Assembly: GCA_012295275.1 (NCBI GenBank)
Contig: CM022679.1
Coordinates: 19,844,342-19,908,341 of the forward strand
From: Chrysomallon squamiferum
Taxonomy: Eukaryota > Mollusca > Gastropoda > Neomphalida > Peltospiridae
Length of the DNA stretch: 64,000 nt
Direction: 5' to 3'
Each line of letters opens with the position of its first letter. The first letter of the stretch is position 1. The position numbers and the translations under genes were made by a program. The notes under the pieces were generated by a model that worked only from the letters and a program-made list of their open reading frames with translations, had not been told where the DNA came from and made no database searches. Positions 1 through 59,972 of this stretch are shown in pieces.

Positions 1-363
1 ATGCAATAATACATAATAATGATCAAGCAATCTGCATTATGGCAGAATGGATTTTGTTTCATAATCATTGTACAATAACAATTGTTTTATGATAATAACT
101 ATTAATAAAACACACATTCATTCATTTTTTGTCTCTCTCACAGTCTGTCACCTTCTCTATATGTAAGCAAGCTTTATACTGAATCATACAAACCATATCT
201 TCAATGATAAATTTGTTCTTAGTCTAACAAGGGATGTTAGTATCTGGTGATACATTATTATTTCATGTACTTTCTCTCTTTTCTGTATAAGTGAAAATTT
301 TTTTTTTTTTTAATGAGTACATTTTGAAGGTATTATTTTAGATATATTTTTATATATATTTAG
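1..363 (+). other. PRKDC intron (partial) at left edge
   Basis: This is AT-rich sequence without coding signal. It ends in a T-rich stretch and the TTTAG acceptor of the first visible PRKDC exon, so it is the 3' part of an intron whose donor lies outside the window. Confidence 0.8.
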
Positions 364-48314
<47,951 letters not shown>

Positions 48315-50693
48315 AGCAGTGAGTATATTAATGTGACTGCAGCTTCCTGGGAACTATGTGTTTGAAGCAGTGAAAACAGTATTGTAATTTCAGCTTAGTG
48401 GAGTTAATGTGTTTGCAAAACACAATCAGAATTAATGTATGCAGCTTAATACAGAACTGTTTGTGTTAATTAATCTTTAAGATAAAGGTCATTTCAGAAT
48501 AAAGAATATGTTGAATGAAAAATGTATTCATCTGAATCAACACAGCTGTGACACAGGAATACATCTGCAGTTTGGTTTTAAATGGTTTATGTTAATGAAC
48601 AGTTAAGTGATAAAATTGTTATCTGTTTACTTATAATAAAGATTGTTAAATGAACATTCAGAAGAGGAGAACACAGTTTGCAACATACCTTAGAACTTTG
48701 TGTTCAACATGAAACCTGATCACAGCTGCAGTTTAACTTAGAAATGTTTGTTTCTTAATGAATGAGATAAAACTCAGATAACTGCAGTTTTATTTAGTCC
48801 TGTTTTGTTAATAAACAAAACTGAAAGATGGACTGAGAGTCACTTTAAAGAAATAAAGGAGCTTTATGGTCTCAGTTGAAAATAGTGTAAAGCTTTGATA
48901 TATACAAAAATAAAAGTACAATTAATTTAGTTTAATTTAGAATGAAGATTAAATAATGTTTGTATGTTGTTGAAAATCAGTACAAAACTCTGGAAGAGAA
49001 ACATCTGCAGCTTTCTTCATCTTGTGTAAAAACTGTTGCAAATCCACATGAAGCTGTGAGAGAATACAAGAATTATAACTTTGTTTAAAATGATGATTTC
49101 TGTCTGTTGGTGTTTAAATTATACATAAAACTTTAGGAAAAACAAAAAGGTTTTATTTCAAAAACAAACTGTTGTTGAATATCTAGATAAAGGTGTACAT
49201 ATCATTGTTGTTGAAAATGTATATTAATATATGAGAGAGATATCCAATTACAACTTAATCATTGTTTTAAAAAGACTGACTTAACTAGCACTCAACATTT
49301 TCTTGTTAACTGCCATTATGAATGCAAAACTAGGACTCGGTAACCTTTTAAAGAATTTTATATTTTAAAGAGCTGATCATTATATTGTAATATCATATTA
49401 TATCATGATTCTGTCTACCAAAATTATCATTATTATAATCTTTTTTTACTTCTTTTTTTAAACTGAAACTTTAATTATTTAGAAAGTAAAACTTTTTTTC
49501 TAGAAATTCTTGGACTCCTTTGTAAGACTCGTAATAAGGTATCTAATAATTATTATTATCTAACATATTTATATGTTGTAACAAGTTGATCAGTGTTGAT
49601 GTCTATAATATTTAGAATGTTTACAGTACAGGGTTTCCTGAGTTCTGTATTATACAGTGATAGTGAAAGACATTCATTAAATTATTTTTCTATAAATAAA
49701 TAACTAGATGCATTTTGTATTGAGTATTTGAAATATTGAATAAGAAAATACTATGAAAATGTATTTGTTAACAAAATAAAAAGTTTCACTGGTAATGAAT
49801 GTTGTAAAAGTTTAAATGACTAGTTATTCATATCAGGTTATTGTGATTCATAACATGTTTGTGACAGGTAACAGGTCTGAAATAAAGTAATTTTCTTAAC
49901 ATCTATTTGCCATGTATTCATATCTTATGTCAGACATACTGAACTGTAATAATAAAAATTAAATATTAATGAAATGGATTATGGAGAAAACTGAAGGAAA
50001 TAAGGAGGTATATACAGGGAGATGGCTTTCCCCTACTTTCTAATTTCCAGGTTATATCCAGTTTCTAGTATAAAGTTAGAGAAGTTTATAAGTAGCTGTC
50101 CTTTGTCAGGTTTCTTGCAATTAAATTAACTTTTTCCTTTCTTTCTATAAATAATTATACATGCATATTTTACTTGGCTGTAATAAACAACATATGCATT
50201 AAGTAAAAAACAAAAACACTATCTTTAATGAATTAATAGTTTTATGCTGAGACATGCACAGCTCCTACTAGTGAGAACATGGTTGTTGTAAAGTAGTTTA
50301 GTGAGAGATGCATTTGTCCATTGTAAATTCAAATCAGTTATCTAGACTCCTTTTTTACATGATCTTCATAAATCAGAAATGTAGTTACCACACGCTTCAG
50401 TTAGTTTGTTATTGTTGAGTACTTTTTTATTAATTGCTCCAGTTAAAATCTGATTGTAACCCCCTTCCTTCCCAATCTCAGGTTCATGATCTTTAGCATA
50501 CTTGTGTTTCCTGAAACCCATTTCCACCATTAGAGTGAAGTAAAATGTATCGGGTATGATGAAGAATCTGACATCTGTGTTCAAAATATTTGTTCTTATA
50601 TGCATTTCATCTCTTGCAAACCAGTAATATATGAATATGTTGATATACCATGTGATGAGGTTAGGCTTGTTTTGAAACATCTAATAAGTTCTG
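48315..50693. other. PRKDC 3' UTR and convergent intergenic spacer
   Basis: This AT-rich sequence lies between the PRKDC stop codon (plus) and the chitinase stop codon (minus), so the genes converge tail to tail. Plus-strand AATAAA hexamers occur at 48498-48503 and 48635-48640 as candidate PRKDC polyadenylation signals. A minus-strand AATAAA (plus-strand TTTATT at 50426-50431) is a candidate for the chitinase. Actual cleavage sites cannot be read from sequence alone. The first 500 bp hold a degenerate tandem repeat. A 104-codon minus-strand open frame (50366-50680) lies in the presumed chitinase 3' UTR. Confidence 0.6.
48338..48816 (+). repeat. Degenerate tandem repeat in PRKDC 3' UTR
   Basis: At least six diverged copies of a unit of about 35 bp starting TGCAG(C/T)TT and continuing to TGTTTGTGTTAAT begin near 48338, 48389, 48440, 48566, 48727 and 48783. 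Some are followed by GATAAA and some preceded by CACAGCTG. Spacing is irregular, which fits an old array broken up by mutation. Confidence 0.55.
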
Positions 50694-50836
50694 TTAACAT
50701 ACAACATTAAGAGGCCAGTCACAGTATTTGTTTTGGTCATTAAACAAAAGACCTTTAGGACAAAACTGAGCATCAAACTTGATGCCTTGATAGCACTGAT
50801 AGAATCCTGAACAATCACTTTCAAGTCGATGTATAC
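50694..50836 (-). CDS. Chitinase last exon: CBM14 (peritrophin-A type) domain
   Basis: The exon continues CADG from the previous exon and gives cysteines at 451, 457, 468, 481 and 489, which with Cys440 make the six-cysteine CBM14 pattern. Typical elements are [17 protein letters not shown] and YCDWP. The TAA stop is at 50694-50696. The preceding exon would read into a TAG within its donor, so truncated annotation at 51241 is possible but wrong given this exon. Confidence 0.92.
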
Positions 50837-51894
50837 CTGAAAATACAGGTTAAATATAAAATTCCAAATTAGAGTTTGATATTATCAACAAACTGATCAT
50901 GATTTTGTAATAATAACTACATAACAAAATAAGAAAATATTTGGCTGCATATATACACATTAATCTTTTAAAATAAATTTTAGTATAATTCATTTCATTT
51001 GGATTATTGTCTTATGCCAACTGTTATATACTATCAGCAACAACATGAAACCAAGTACGTACATACAATAATTTCTTTTTAGAAATTTCCCCTCAGTCTA
51101 TTTCTCTTATAAAAATGAAATTTTAGGAGAATTACATTTTAACTGAGTTTCTTTTTATTCTGACATACTTGTATATATCTATTATTAGTTGTATTCAGTA
51201 ACTGATTAACTGAAAGATGTTAAAAACATTTTCTTTAATACTAACCGTCAGCACATGGTTGATTAGTGCCTGAAAGGATGTTGTTTTCTCCAGTATTTGT
51301 TACAGATGGTGTAGTTTCACCAGCTGTTCCCGAACTCCTAAGTATTTCTTGCCTGCTGTTATTTTCCCTCCCCGTGACAGTAACAGAGGCCGTGAGACTG
51401 CTACACGAGGGTGAAGGTCCTTCAAGGACATTTTTAACAGAACAAAGCAAAGGAAACTTTCCTTCACCACAGAGGTTGTTGAAGTCGTCAAAGTCTATTG
51501 TCCAAAACATTACCCCTCCAAAGTTCTTACTTTTGACATACTGTGCCTGTAAATTGAGAAAAACAAAATGTGTGTTCTGTTGCTGTCAACGTATATGGTT
51601 CGAACTGTTAAACAAAAATAATTTATTTATAGGAGCAGTCAATGAACTCGTCCTGTTAAGAGCCTGATGCATGTTTAAAATCTTCAAATAGCTTCAGAAT
51701 ATTATATTTTAAGATCAGCTGAACCGACTTCTGTCAAAGATAATTATCACTGCTGGCGGTTTAAACGTCGATTTTAATGTATGCTCAGAATTAATAAATG
51801 CACGTTACGCACGTACGTGGTCATGTTATTTTAATGATTATTTTGATATGGAACATTCAGAACACTTTCTACATTGATTAAATAAAACAGAGAG

Positions 51895-51933
<39 letters not shown>

Positions 51934-54900
51934 AAATACTATTATAGTGGTTTTAGCCAAAACTGTTAATCGCGACAAAATATTTAATTATTTAGCTGTT
52001 ACCTTTTCAGTGACGCTCTGTGGATTGTCGTAACTTGCCCAGAACTCTCCATCAACAAGGTAAGGAACTCGACCTTCCGAGTCAAACATTTTCTTAGCAT
52101 GTGATAGTTTTGTACAGACCTAAACAAGGTATTTTTAAATTACTCAGTACAAAGTAGTAATATTTTTAAATTAATCATAAGAAGAAGAAGAAAAAGAAAA
52201 AGGCTCACACTGGGAAAATCCTAGTCCCGGTTTTAACACTACATAAAATAAAAAATGTTTCATTGGACCGATATATTCATCACAATCGGGGAACCCTCTA
52301 TATTGTAATTCTGGATTTAATATTTATAATTTGTTCACGTTAATGGCCAGATATTTGTTTAATTAAACTGAATTTCAGTACTTGAGCATTGTGAATTTAA
52401 CACAGTTTGTTACAATTTCAACAAGCATTATATTATGTAGGTCACATTTAATACTAAATGATCTTGCCTCATAATATGACAGTGTTCCACTTTGCTGAGA
52501 ATATTTTTGAATCTGGCCAGGTTTGCTTGCTGGTGCTCCAATTCCATTTTCACGAATTGAATCCAGCATCCAGCTTCGACCATATGTGGCTATTCCAAGA
52601 TTCAACTTTTCCTTTGGCGCCCCCATCTTCATCCAGTACTGCATAGCCCAATCCTAAATATAAACACTTATAACTAGGACTTCTTCTAAACATCTATTTA
52701 TATGATGAAAAAATAAAAATAAAATAGTTAATTTATAAGGATTTGGACTGTTCTATTATATTAATTATTTTAATGGCATATGGTTATGTATATATGTTTA
52801 GCAACTGTTTTTGTTTGTATAACTGACAAGCAAGCATTAAATACAAAAGTACCGTATTAAGGGTTGTATGTCCCAGTGCGTCGGCCTGTCTTTTATACAG
52901 TGGGCTGTTCAGACCTGTGAACTTCTCCCATGAACCATGGTAGTCGTAAGTCATCACATTAAAGAAATCAACATGCCTATAAACAACAGGATTATTAATG
53001 AAAAATATCTTATTTACTCTCTCTCTCTCTCTCTCTCTCTTAATTCATATATCAGGTATAAGCGATATACCTTAGTAGAGACATGCTTAGGTATGCCCAC
53101 GAAATTCTAGGATCTAGGTAGATGTTTGTGATGATAAAAAATTGATTATTTCAAGAGCGGAAAGATATCCAGTAAGAAATAGCCGGTTGTCCAAAAGAAG
53201 ATTTTATACAGGCAAACTCTTTCTAAACGAGTTCTGGCTGATAATCAAGAGCGGCTGCTCAAGGCTGTGCAGTAGTTTACCAGTGACAGTCTGAGTGACA
53301 GGGTGTGCAAGTGTGATAAATAGCTAAAGTTTTCTTGTGACACATATTTCTGTCAGTGTCACAATCACTACCCATCTAAAACTTAAATACTTTATGGAAT
53401 TTGTTAAATGCAAACGATTGATAAAAGTTTTCTGTCACTGCACAATGCACACCATTAAAAATGTAGCCTTTGTACAGTTTTTGGGACATTTTAACAGTCC
53501 ATTGCTTTGTATTGCCAAGACACGTTAGGCTCATACTTCTCATCAGCTCAAAATAGATGATGAATAAAGATATATACTCACACAAGGGTGGTAACTCAAA
53601 ATATATCAGTGAATGAACATCTCTCACACAAGGGTGGTAATTAAATATATCAGTGACAGGGTAACTTCACACAAGGGCGGTAACTATCAGTGAACATCTC
53701 ACACAAGGGCGGTAACTGAACATCTCTCACAAGGGCGGTAACTAAATATATCAGTGAACATCTCACACAAGGGCGGCAACTAAATATATCAGTGAACGTC
53801 TCACAAAAGGGCGGTAACTCTAAATGTATCAGTGAACATCTCACACAAAAGGGCGGCAACTAAATATATCAGTGAACGTTTCTCACACAGGGCGGTAACT
53901 CTAAATGTATCAGTGAACATCTCAAAAAGGGCGGCAACTAAATATATTTCTTCACACAAGGGCGGTAACTCTAAATGTATCAGTGAACAGCACAAAAGGG
54001 CGGCAACTAAATATATCAGTGAACCATCTAAAACTAAATATATTGAACATCTCAAAAGGGCCGTAACTCTAAATATATGTTGAACATGCAAACGGGCGGT
54101 AACTCTAAATATATCAGTGAACATCTGCACAATGGGCGGCATCTAAAATATCAGTGAACATCTCACAAAAGGGCGTTTTCTCTAAATATTTGAACATCTC
54201 CAAAAGGGCGGTAACTCTAAATATATCAGTGAACATCTCACACAAGGGCGGCAACTAAATATATCAGTGAACATCTCATCAGTAACTCTAAAATAGATGA
54301 ACATGAATAAATATATAGTGAACATCTCACACAAGGGCCGTAACTCTAAATATATCAGTGAAATGAACTAAATATATCAGTCACACAAGGGCGGCAACTA
54401 AAAATATGAACATCACAAAGGGTGAACATATATCAGTGAACATCTCACACAAGGGCGGTAACTCTAAATATATCAGTGAACATCTCACACAAGGGCGGCA
54501 ACTAAATATATCAGTGAACATCTCTCACAAAGGGCGGTAACTCTAAATATATCAGTGAACATCTCACACAAGGGCGGCAACTAAATATATCAGTGAACGT
54601 CTCACAAACGGGCGTTAACTCTAAAAATCAGTATGGCAACTAAATATATCAGTGAACATCTCACAAACGGGCGGTAACTAAATAAAGGGCGGCAACTAAA
54701 TATATCAGTGAACATGTATCAAGGGCGGAACGTTTATATCAGTGAACATCTCACAAAGGGCGGTAACTCTAAATATATCAGTGAACATCTCGCACAAAAG
54801 GGCGGTAACTAAATATATCAGTGAACATCTCACACAAGGGCGGCAACTAAATATATCAGTGAACATCTCACAAAAGGGCGGTATCTCTAAATATATCAAT

Positions 54901-57328
54901 GAACATCTCACACAAAAGGGCGGTAAACTAAATATATCAGTGAACATCTCACACAAGGGCCGTAACTCTAAATATATCAGTGAACATCTCACACAAGGGC
55001 GGCAACTAAATATATCAGTGAACATTTCACACAAGGGCGGCAACTAAATATATCAGTGAACATCTCTCACAAAGGGCGGTAACTCTAAATATATCAGTGA
55101 ACATCTCACACAAGGGCGGCAACTAAATATATCAGTGAACATCGCTCACAAACGGGCGGTAACTCTAAATATATCAGTGAACATCTCACACAAGGGTGGC
55201 AACTAAATATATCAGTGAACATCTCTGACACAAGGGCGGTAACTCTAAATATATCAGTGAACCTCTCGCACAAGGGCGGTAACTATCAGTGAACATCTCT
55301 CACAAAAGGGCGGTAACTCTAAATTTATCAGTGAACATCTCTGACACAAGGGCGGTAACTAAATATATCGGTGAACATATCTCACACAAGGGCCGTAACT
55401 CTAAATATATCAGTGAACATCTCTCGCAGAAGAAAAAGAAACGGTACAGATTCCAGACGAGAACCGTTTATTCGCGAAATGATGAAGGAACTGACTTAAA
55501 TGTAGACAATGAGGATAGACAACCCAAGCAGCCTGCTCCGCAACCGATTCAGCCGCAATATGCTTCTTTCAGTTATTTCTGTATTTTTTTACATTTTGCG
55601 TTATATTTCTTAGCATTTTGTGTGTAGTGTGTCTGCAAGTTTTTGTAAGGCTTCAAGTGTGCCCCGACTTCAAAAAGTTTGAGAACCACTGCCTTAGTAT
55701 ATCATCAGCGCTTTTGCTTCATTCATAGGAGAAAGCATATATTCGTCTTTGAACATCCATTAGCCTTTTTTCACGTTTCACACACTGCTCTACTACTGAG
55801 TATTAAGGTCCACGGTAAGAGTGTCATTTATTAGTCAAAGAAACGTAATAAGTAATTCAGTAAAATTATGTGTTTATTATTATATTTGGTGTTGTTTTTA
55901 CTAGAAAACACTACAGGCAGGTGTTTACTCACTGTGAAAGACGTGGTACGTCGTAGTACTGTATTTTGTTCCGAGTGACGGGCACGGCAACAGCAAGGAG
56001 GTAATTTGAGGTACGACTTGACTGAACCTGACTGTTTTTGAATGCAGTATGCAAATCCTGAAATATCACAACTTTTAAACTGTTTCCATATTTTGACAAA
56101 ATGTTTATCAAGGCTTTTAAATGTTTATTGACAAAGAACTGCAGATTTGATTTATTATTATAATTTTTTTTTTAAATAAATAAACAAATAAATAATAAAT
56201 AAAACTAAAAAAAATGACCTGTTACAAAGACCACAAGACAGTTGATTAAATTTAACCAAATAATGAGACAGCTACGATTTTGTTACAATACTGAATACAT
56301 TTTATTTATTTTTTATAATAGTTCATTACTAGTTTATTAAATGTCCTAATAAAAATGAATAATACGTAATATTGCCCCCTCATATTACGATCATACAAGA
56401 AAGGTACCAAATTTATCCAATCGTAGACAATATTATTAATATGTTACTAAATGTTTATTCGTTTCTTTATTAGATTGTTTTGTTGGAAAATACAATTTAC
56501 CTTCATGAGTGCTACGAAGTTGTTTCTGTCTAATGCACTAGAAGGGTATTCCCAGTCTATATCCACTCCATCAAACCCATACTGTGTCACCTGTTTGACG
56601 ACATCATCAACAAAGGCATTTCGTTTAGCATAATCTCTAGTTAGAAGAGAAAAGGGTTCGGTGCCGACATTCCAGCCTCCGACAGCAAGAAGGGTTAACA
56701 GTCGCGGGTTTTTGTTTTTCAGACTGTTTAGCTGTGCGTACCTTGAAAGGAAAGAAAGTAAGTTTCGTGATGAGTATTGGAAGTTATTTACAAATTTTTA
56801 GTGTTAAGACTGCTGATACAGGAATTTAAAACAAAAATAAAGAAAATAAAGAAAAAGAAAATTTATCGTTTGAGTACAAAATCATTTTATCAAATTAAAA
56901 GTGCTAATGTTTTTACTGATAATGTCTGCAGACAGTTTAATCTGATAATCTGGGCAGGTGACAATATGGAACTCAGTTTAGGATGAACGAAGCTTGAAAT
57001 ATTTCATGTAAAACAAAGAATATCTAATTACTTTGATGCAGAAATATGCTGCCAGATTGTCTTGTTGATTGAAATCTGGCTGTAATCATGGAAAGTATTG
57101 CACCTAATAACATTTATATGAAAAATATTATGCATTAAATATACTCTTGACAGTTAGATCCTTTATTTTCAATTAAACCTTGTATTGGACATATTACTAG
57201 AGTGGGAAAAATGTAACGCATACTTGTTTCCACGTGTTCAGAACTCGAACGTATACGCACCATAGACCTCAAAGATATTTATACCTGCATTGTATTTACA
57301 TAATATTCACATATATACAAAAAGAAAC

Positions 57329-57399
<71 letters not shown>

Positions 57400-59789
57400 T
57401 ACAGGTAAACAAACAGACACATACATAAGCATATACATATACATACACATAGAAACACAGACACACACTGATACACAGGTGTATTTATATCACGTCTTGT
57501 GGTTACATACATCGTGCGTTCTTCCCTGGAAGGTGAATTAAGTCTGGCCGCTGTTTTGTCAAACCCAGCAAAGGCAAAAATTATATGTGTGCAGAGGAAA
57601 GGATCGACATCAGAAATGTTAAACTTCCCTTGTCCAGGCCGCCACTTAGACCAAGAAGCGTAGTAGCAAACACGGCGAAACTTCGCTGCAAGAAGAAGCA
57701 GACTACTTGATGTAAACTGTTTTCATTTTTGTCCGTCTGTTTGCACTGAATGTCAAAACGTATTTAAAAACAACCGTAGTTTGATGGTTCGAAAACTTTG
57801 GTTATTAGGCCATCTACTGTTGCAAAACAATCTGACATATCTTTGTATTATCTTGAAAGGTTTTCCTTTTGCTACTCTTCTATTCGTTATAATTATTGGT
57901 GTTATTATTATTCATAAGTAGACGTAACTACATGTAACTTTTTTTCCCCTTTTTCTTTAAATATTATTAATTTGATTTTTCTTTTTTATTTATAAAGACT
58001 TACCGCATTCCACAAGAGAAGCTAGGATCAGGGTTAAAAGTACTATGTACCATCGCTGCGAAAAAAAAAAAAAAAATAATAATAATAATTTAAAATAATA
58101 ATAATTTATATATATAAAATTAAATACTTTGAAACTCGTTTGACCGGCATGAAATCTTCTGCCATTAATCACAGAAAAGAAATATTTTCTGTTTAATGTT
58201 TACATGAATAACTAACACATATTAAGGACTTTAGAAAATCTTTCTGCAAAACGCAGTCTGGTTATGACTGTGTGTGTGTGTTAGAATGTGTATTTCACGG
58301 GTTTTATGAAGTTCAGAAAGTACAAGAGACAATCTGTTTTACATTTCAGTCAAATTAACAACATTTAAAAATTCAACATAAGGCTATTTCTTTGTTGTTG
58401 TTGTTATTTTCATAGCTTCTGTAATCTGACATAATTATGTAAATTTATTCAATGTAATAATCTGACATGAGATTTTATTAATCTTATTTATATGTGTGTT
58501 TCTATTTCAACAATTTCACAGTTTGGCTCGGTAAATGTTCAACCTTTTAACGTCCCAGCCATTTCACCTTAAAGATGAACAAAAACAAATATTTTTAGAA
58601 CCAGTCAAAAAAAAAAAAAAAAAAAAAGAAGAAGAAGGAAAATAGTATTATTTGTAACTTGACGCTGCTGAAGTTAAGAATAATTGTAGAAAATGTTACA
58701 ATGTAGAACCAAGCCCATACCACATCTCTTTTTTTTTTTTTTTTGACAACCAAATAGATTTTTTTTCACATAAAATTCCTTTTATTGAGGATGTCTTGTA
58801 CGATACATGGAGCTCTCCTAGTAGCTGTGTTGTTAATTTTAAAACGTTTAGGTATTAAAAGGTGAAAGGTCAGGAAGAGTGCGAGAAGTTAAGTATTTAA
58901 TACTGATGACTGATATTGTGTAGTACACAAACAAGATAAATAGCGATAGAATACAAAACGTGACTTCACATTATAAAATTAATTGCGCTTGTAAGAGAAA
59001 GGTGAAAAAAAGGAGTGCACTTGTTTTTCGTTAGCATGACAGCTGCAATAAGAATGAGATGACTTAACATTTTTGACTACTTCTTCAGTTTTAAGACACG
59101 CATTCAGGCCTTCTTGGTGTGTTAGTTGCATTATTTTCCTTCCAGCAACAAAAAAAAAAAATCATAGATTTTAATTTCAACATTATGTAGAGGAGAAAAT
59201 CAGTCCTCCTCTGTCCATCCATACTAATGTTTCCCGTTCAAGTCAAAGCTCTGCGAGAAGTTTTTAAAATTATGTGTTATGGATTTTTGTTAGTGTTTCA
59301 CACTGAAGACCCCACAATAAGAGAAGTTAACATTAAAACGTTTTTGTCTATGTCTATCTATCAATCTATATATATATAAATTACATTTTTCTTGGTGTTG
59401 GATGATTCATATGAAAGAACCCATAATAAGAGTAGCTAATATTAAAACGTTTTTATCTATCTATCTATCTATCTATCTATATATCTATCTATCTATCTAT
59501 TTATATGCGCATATGTGTGTATATGTTCATATATATATATACATACCTTTGTAAATGTTATTATTATTATTATTATTATTACTATTATGATTATGATTAT
59601 TGTTATTATGATTATTATTATTATTATTATTATTAAAATCAAGAAGGATTTTGATAATTTAAACAAATCTAATTATTAATAATTCTATTATTGCTTAATT
59701 TCTAAAAACATAGTTACGCCAAAACCCGAAAGAGAGAGAACAAGAATGTAAGAAATTTGTTATGTTGGACTCAGAATTGTCGATAAATG

Positions 59790-59842
<53 letters not shown>

Positions 59843-59856
59843 TCTCAGATATAATG

Positions 59857-59903
<47 letters not shown>

Positions 59904-59972
59904 TATAAATAAATTAATTAAAAAAAACCAGTATTAATTTGATTTACGTAATGATACATAGCTTACCATCAT
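50694..59972 (-). CDS. Secreted GH18 chitinase with C-terminal CBM14, ten exons, complete
   Basis: Endochitinase of glycoside hydrolase family 18, hydrolysing beta-1,4-GlcNAc polymers outside the cell. Coding exons in transcript order: 59972-59967, 58055-58004, 57685-57511, 56741-56501, 56057-55933, 52976-52853, 52653-52468, 52119-52003, 51546-51246, 50836-50694. These total 1,470 nt (489 residues) with consistent phases. Residues 1-19 form a signal peptide ([19 protein letters not shown]). The GH18 barrel starts VCYYASW. The catalytic motif DGVDIDWE spans 135-142 with the proton donor Glu142. MTYD lies at 208-211 and the barrel-end Trp at 357 (FWTIDFDD). A Ser/Thr-rich linker leads to a CBM14 chitin-binding domain (440-489) with six cysteines. 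It resembles chitotriosidase and acidic mammalian chitinase in order and length. All key residues are present, so it should be active. The intron after the 52468-52653 exon starts GC. I chose the ATG-ATG ending the first exon as start because a stop lies upstream in frame and no other ATG intervenes. Confidence 0.93.
53078..55691. mobile_element. Possible hAT-superfamily insertion carrying the minisatellite
   Basis: The right edge ends in AGTTTGAGAACCACTG, which reversed (CAGTGGTTCTCAAACT) is the classic terminal sequence of many hAT elements. It is followed at once by CCTTAGTA (55692-55699). The same 8-mer lies at 53070-53077, the length expected for a hAT target duplication. The left edge does not show the matching terminal repeat, so it may be truncated or rearranged, or the 8-mer match may be chance. 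Only the right end is well supported. Confidence 0.4.
53577..55428. repeat. Minisatellite, about 40-bp unit, roughly 45 copies
   Basis: Imperfect head-to-tail units read as GGGCGGTAACTCTAAATA then TATCAGTGAACATCTCACAC. Two main variants alternate: a longer one with GGTAACTCTAAATATATC and a shorter one with GGCAACTAAATATATC. Several units are truncated, especially between 53930 and 54430. A stretch near 54275-54320 repeats sequence found in the left flank of the array (about 53536-53580), which suggests the array grew from that edge. Long open frames across it on both strands are artefacts of the repetition. Confidence 0.95.
56501..56741 (-). CDS. Chitinase exon 4: catalytic core of the GH18 barrel
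   Basis: This exon encodes residues 78-158, including [11 protein letters not shown] (the SxGG-like strand 3 motif) and [11 protein letters not shown] (strand 4). The three Asp and the catalytic Glu of DxxDxDxE are all present, which separates this gene from chitinase-like lectins that lose the Glu. The acceptor is TTTCAAG and the donor AAG|GTAAAT. Confidence 0.95.
57337..57388. repeat. (TA)n microsatellite in chitinase intron 3
   Basis: Uninterrupted TA run followed by a short CA run. It lies in the minus-strand intron between the exons at 57511-57685 and 56501-56741. Confidence 0.95.
59790..59904. repeat. (CA)n and (AAT)n microsatellites in chitinase intron 1
   Basis: A CA run (about 59790-59840) and an AAT run (about 59857-59902) lie less than 100 bp from the first coding exon. 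Intron 1 (58056-59966) also carries AT-rich simple repeats (ATCT near 59455-59500, ATT near 59558-59635). Confidence 0.9.

Larger units (their letters stand above)
52977..55932 (-). other. Chitinase intron 5, enlarged by repeats
   Basis: At 2,956 bp this is by far the longest intron of the gene. It contains a CT run (about 53021-53040), about 500 bp of unassigned sequence (53070-53576), a minisatellite (53577-55428) and a hAT-like terminus (55429-55691). The flanking exons join in frame ([12 protein letters not shown]). Confidence 0.85.

Noticed and set aside
51266-51667. 133-codon plus-strand open frame
   Set aside because: It is antisense to the ninth chitinase exon (51246-51546), whose minus-strand frame matches GH18 proteins.
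52375-52470. Read-through of the chitinase exon past YYE into [10 protein letters not shown]
   Set aside because: The family continues with VCTKL-type sequence, which is found in the next exon in phase; the extension is intron after a GC donor.
53650-55047. Several open frames of 70-113 codons on both strands
   Set aside because: They arise because the 40-bp minisatellite unit happens to lack stops in some frames; the peptides are simple repetitions.
57234-57541. Open frames rich in Tyr-Ile or His-Thr
   Set aside because: They are translations of the TA and CA microsatellites in a chitinase intron.
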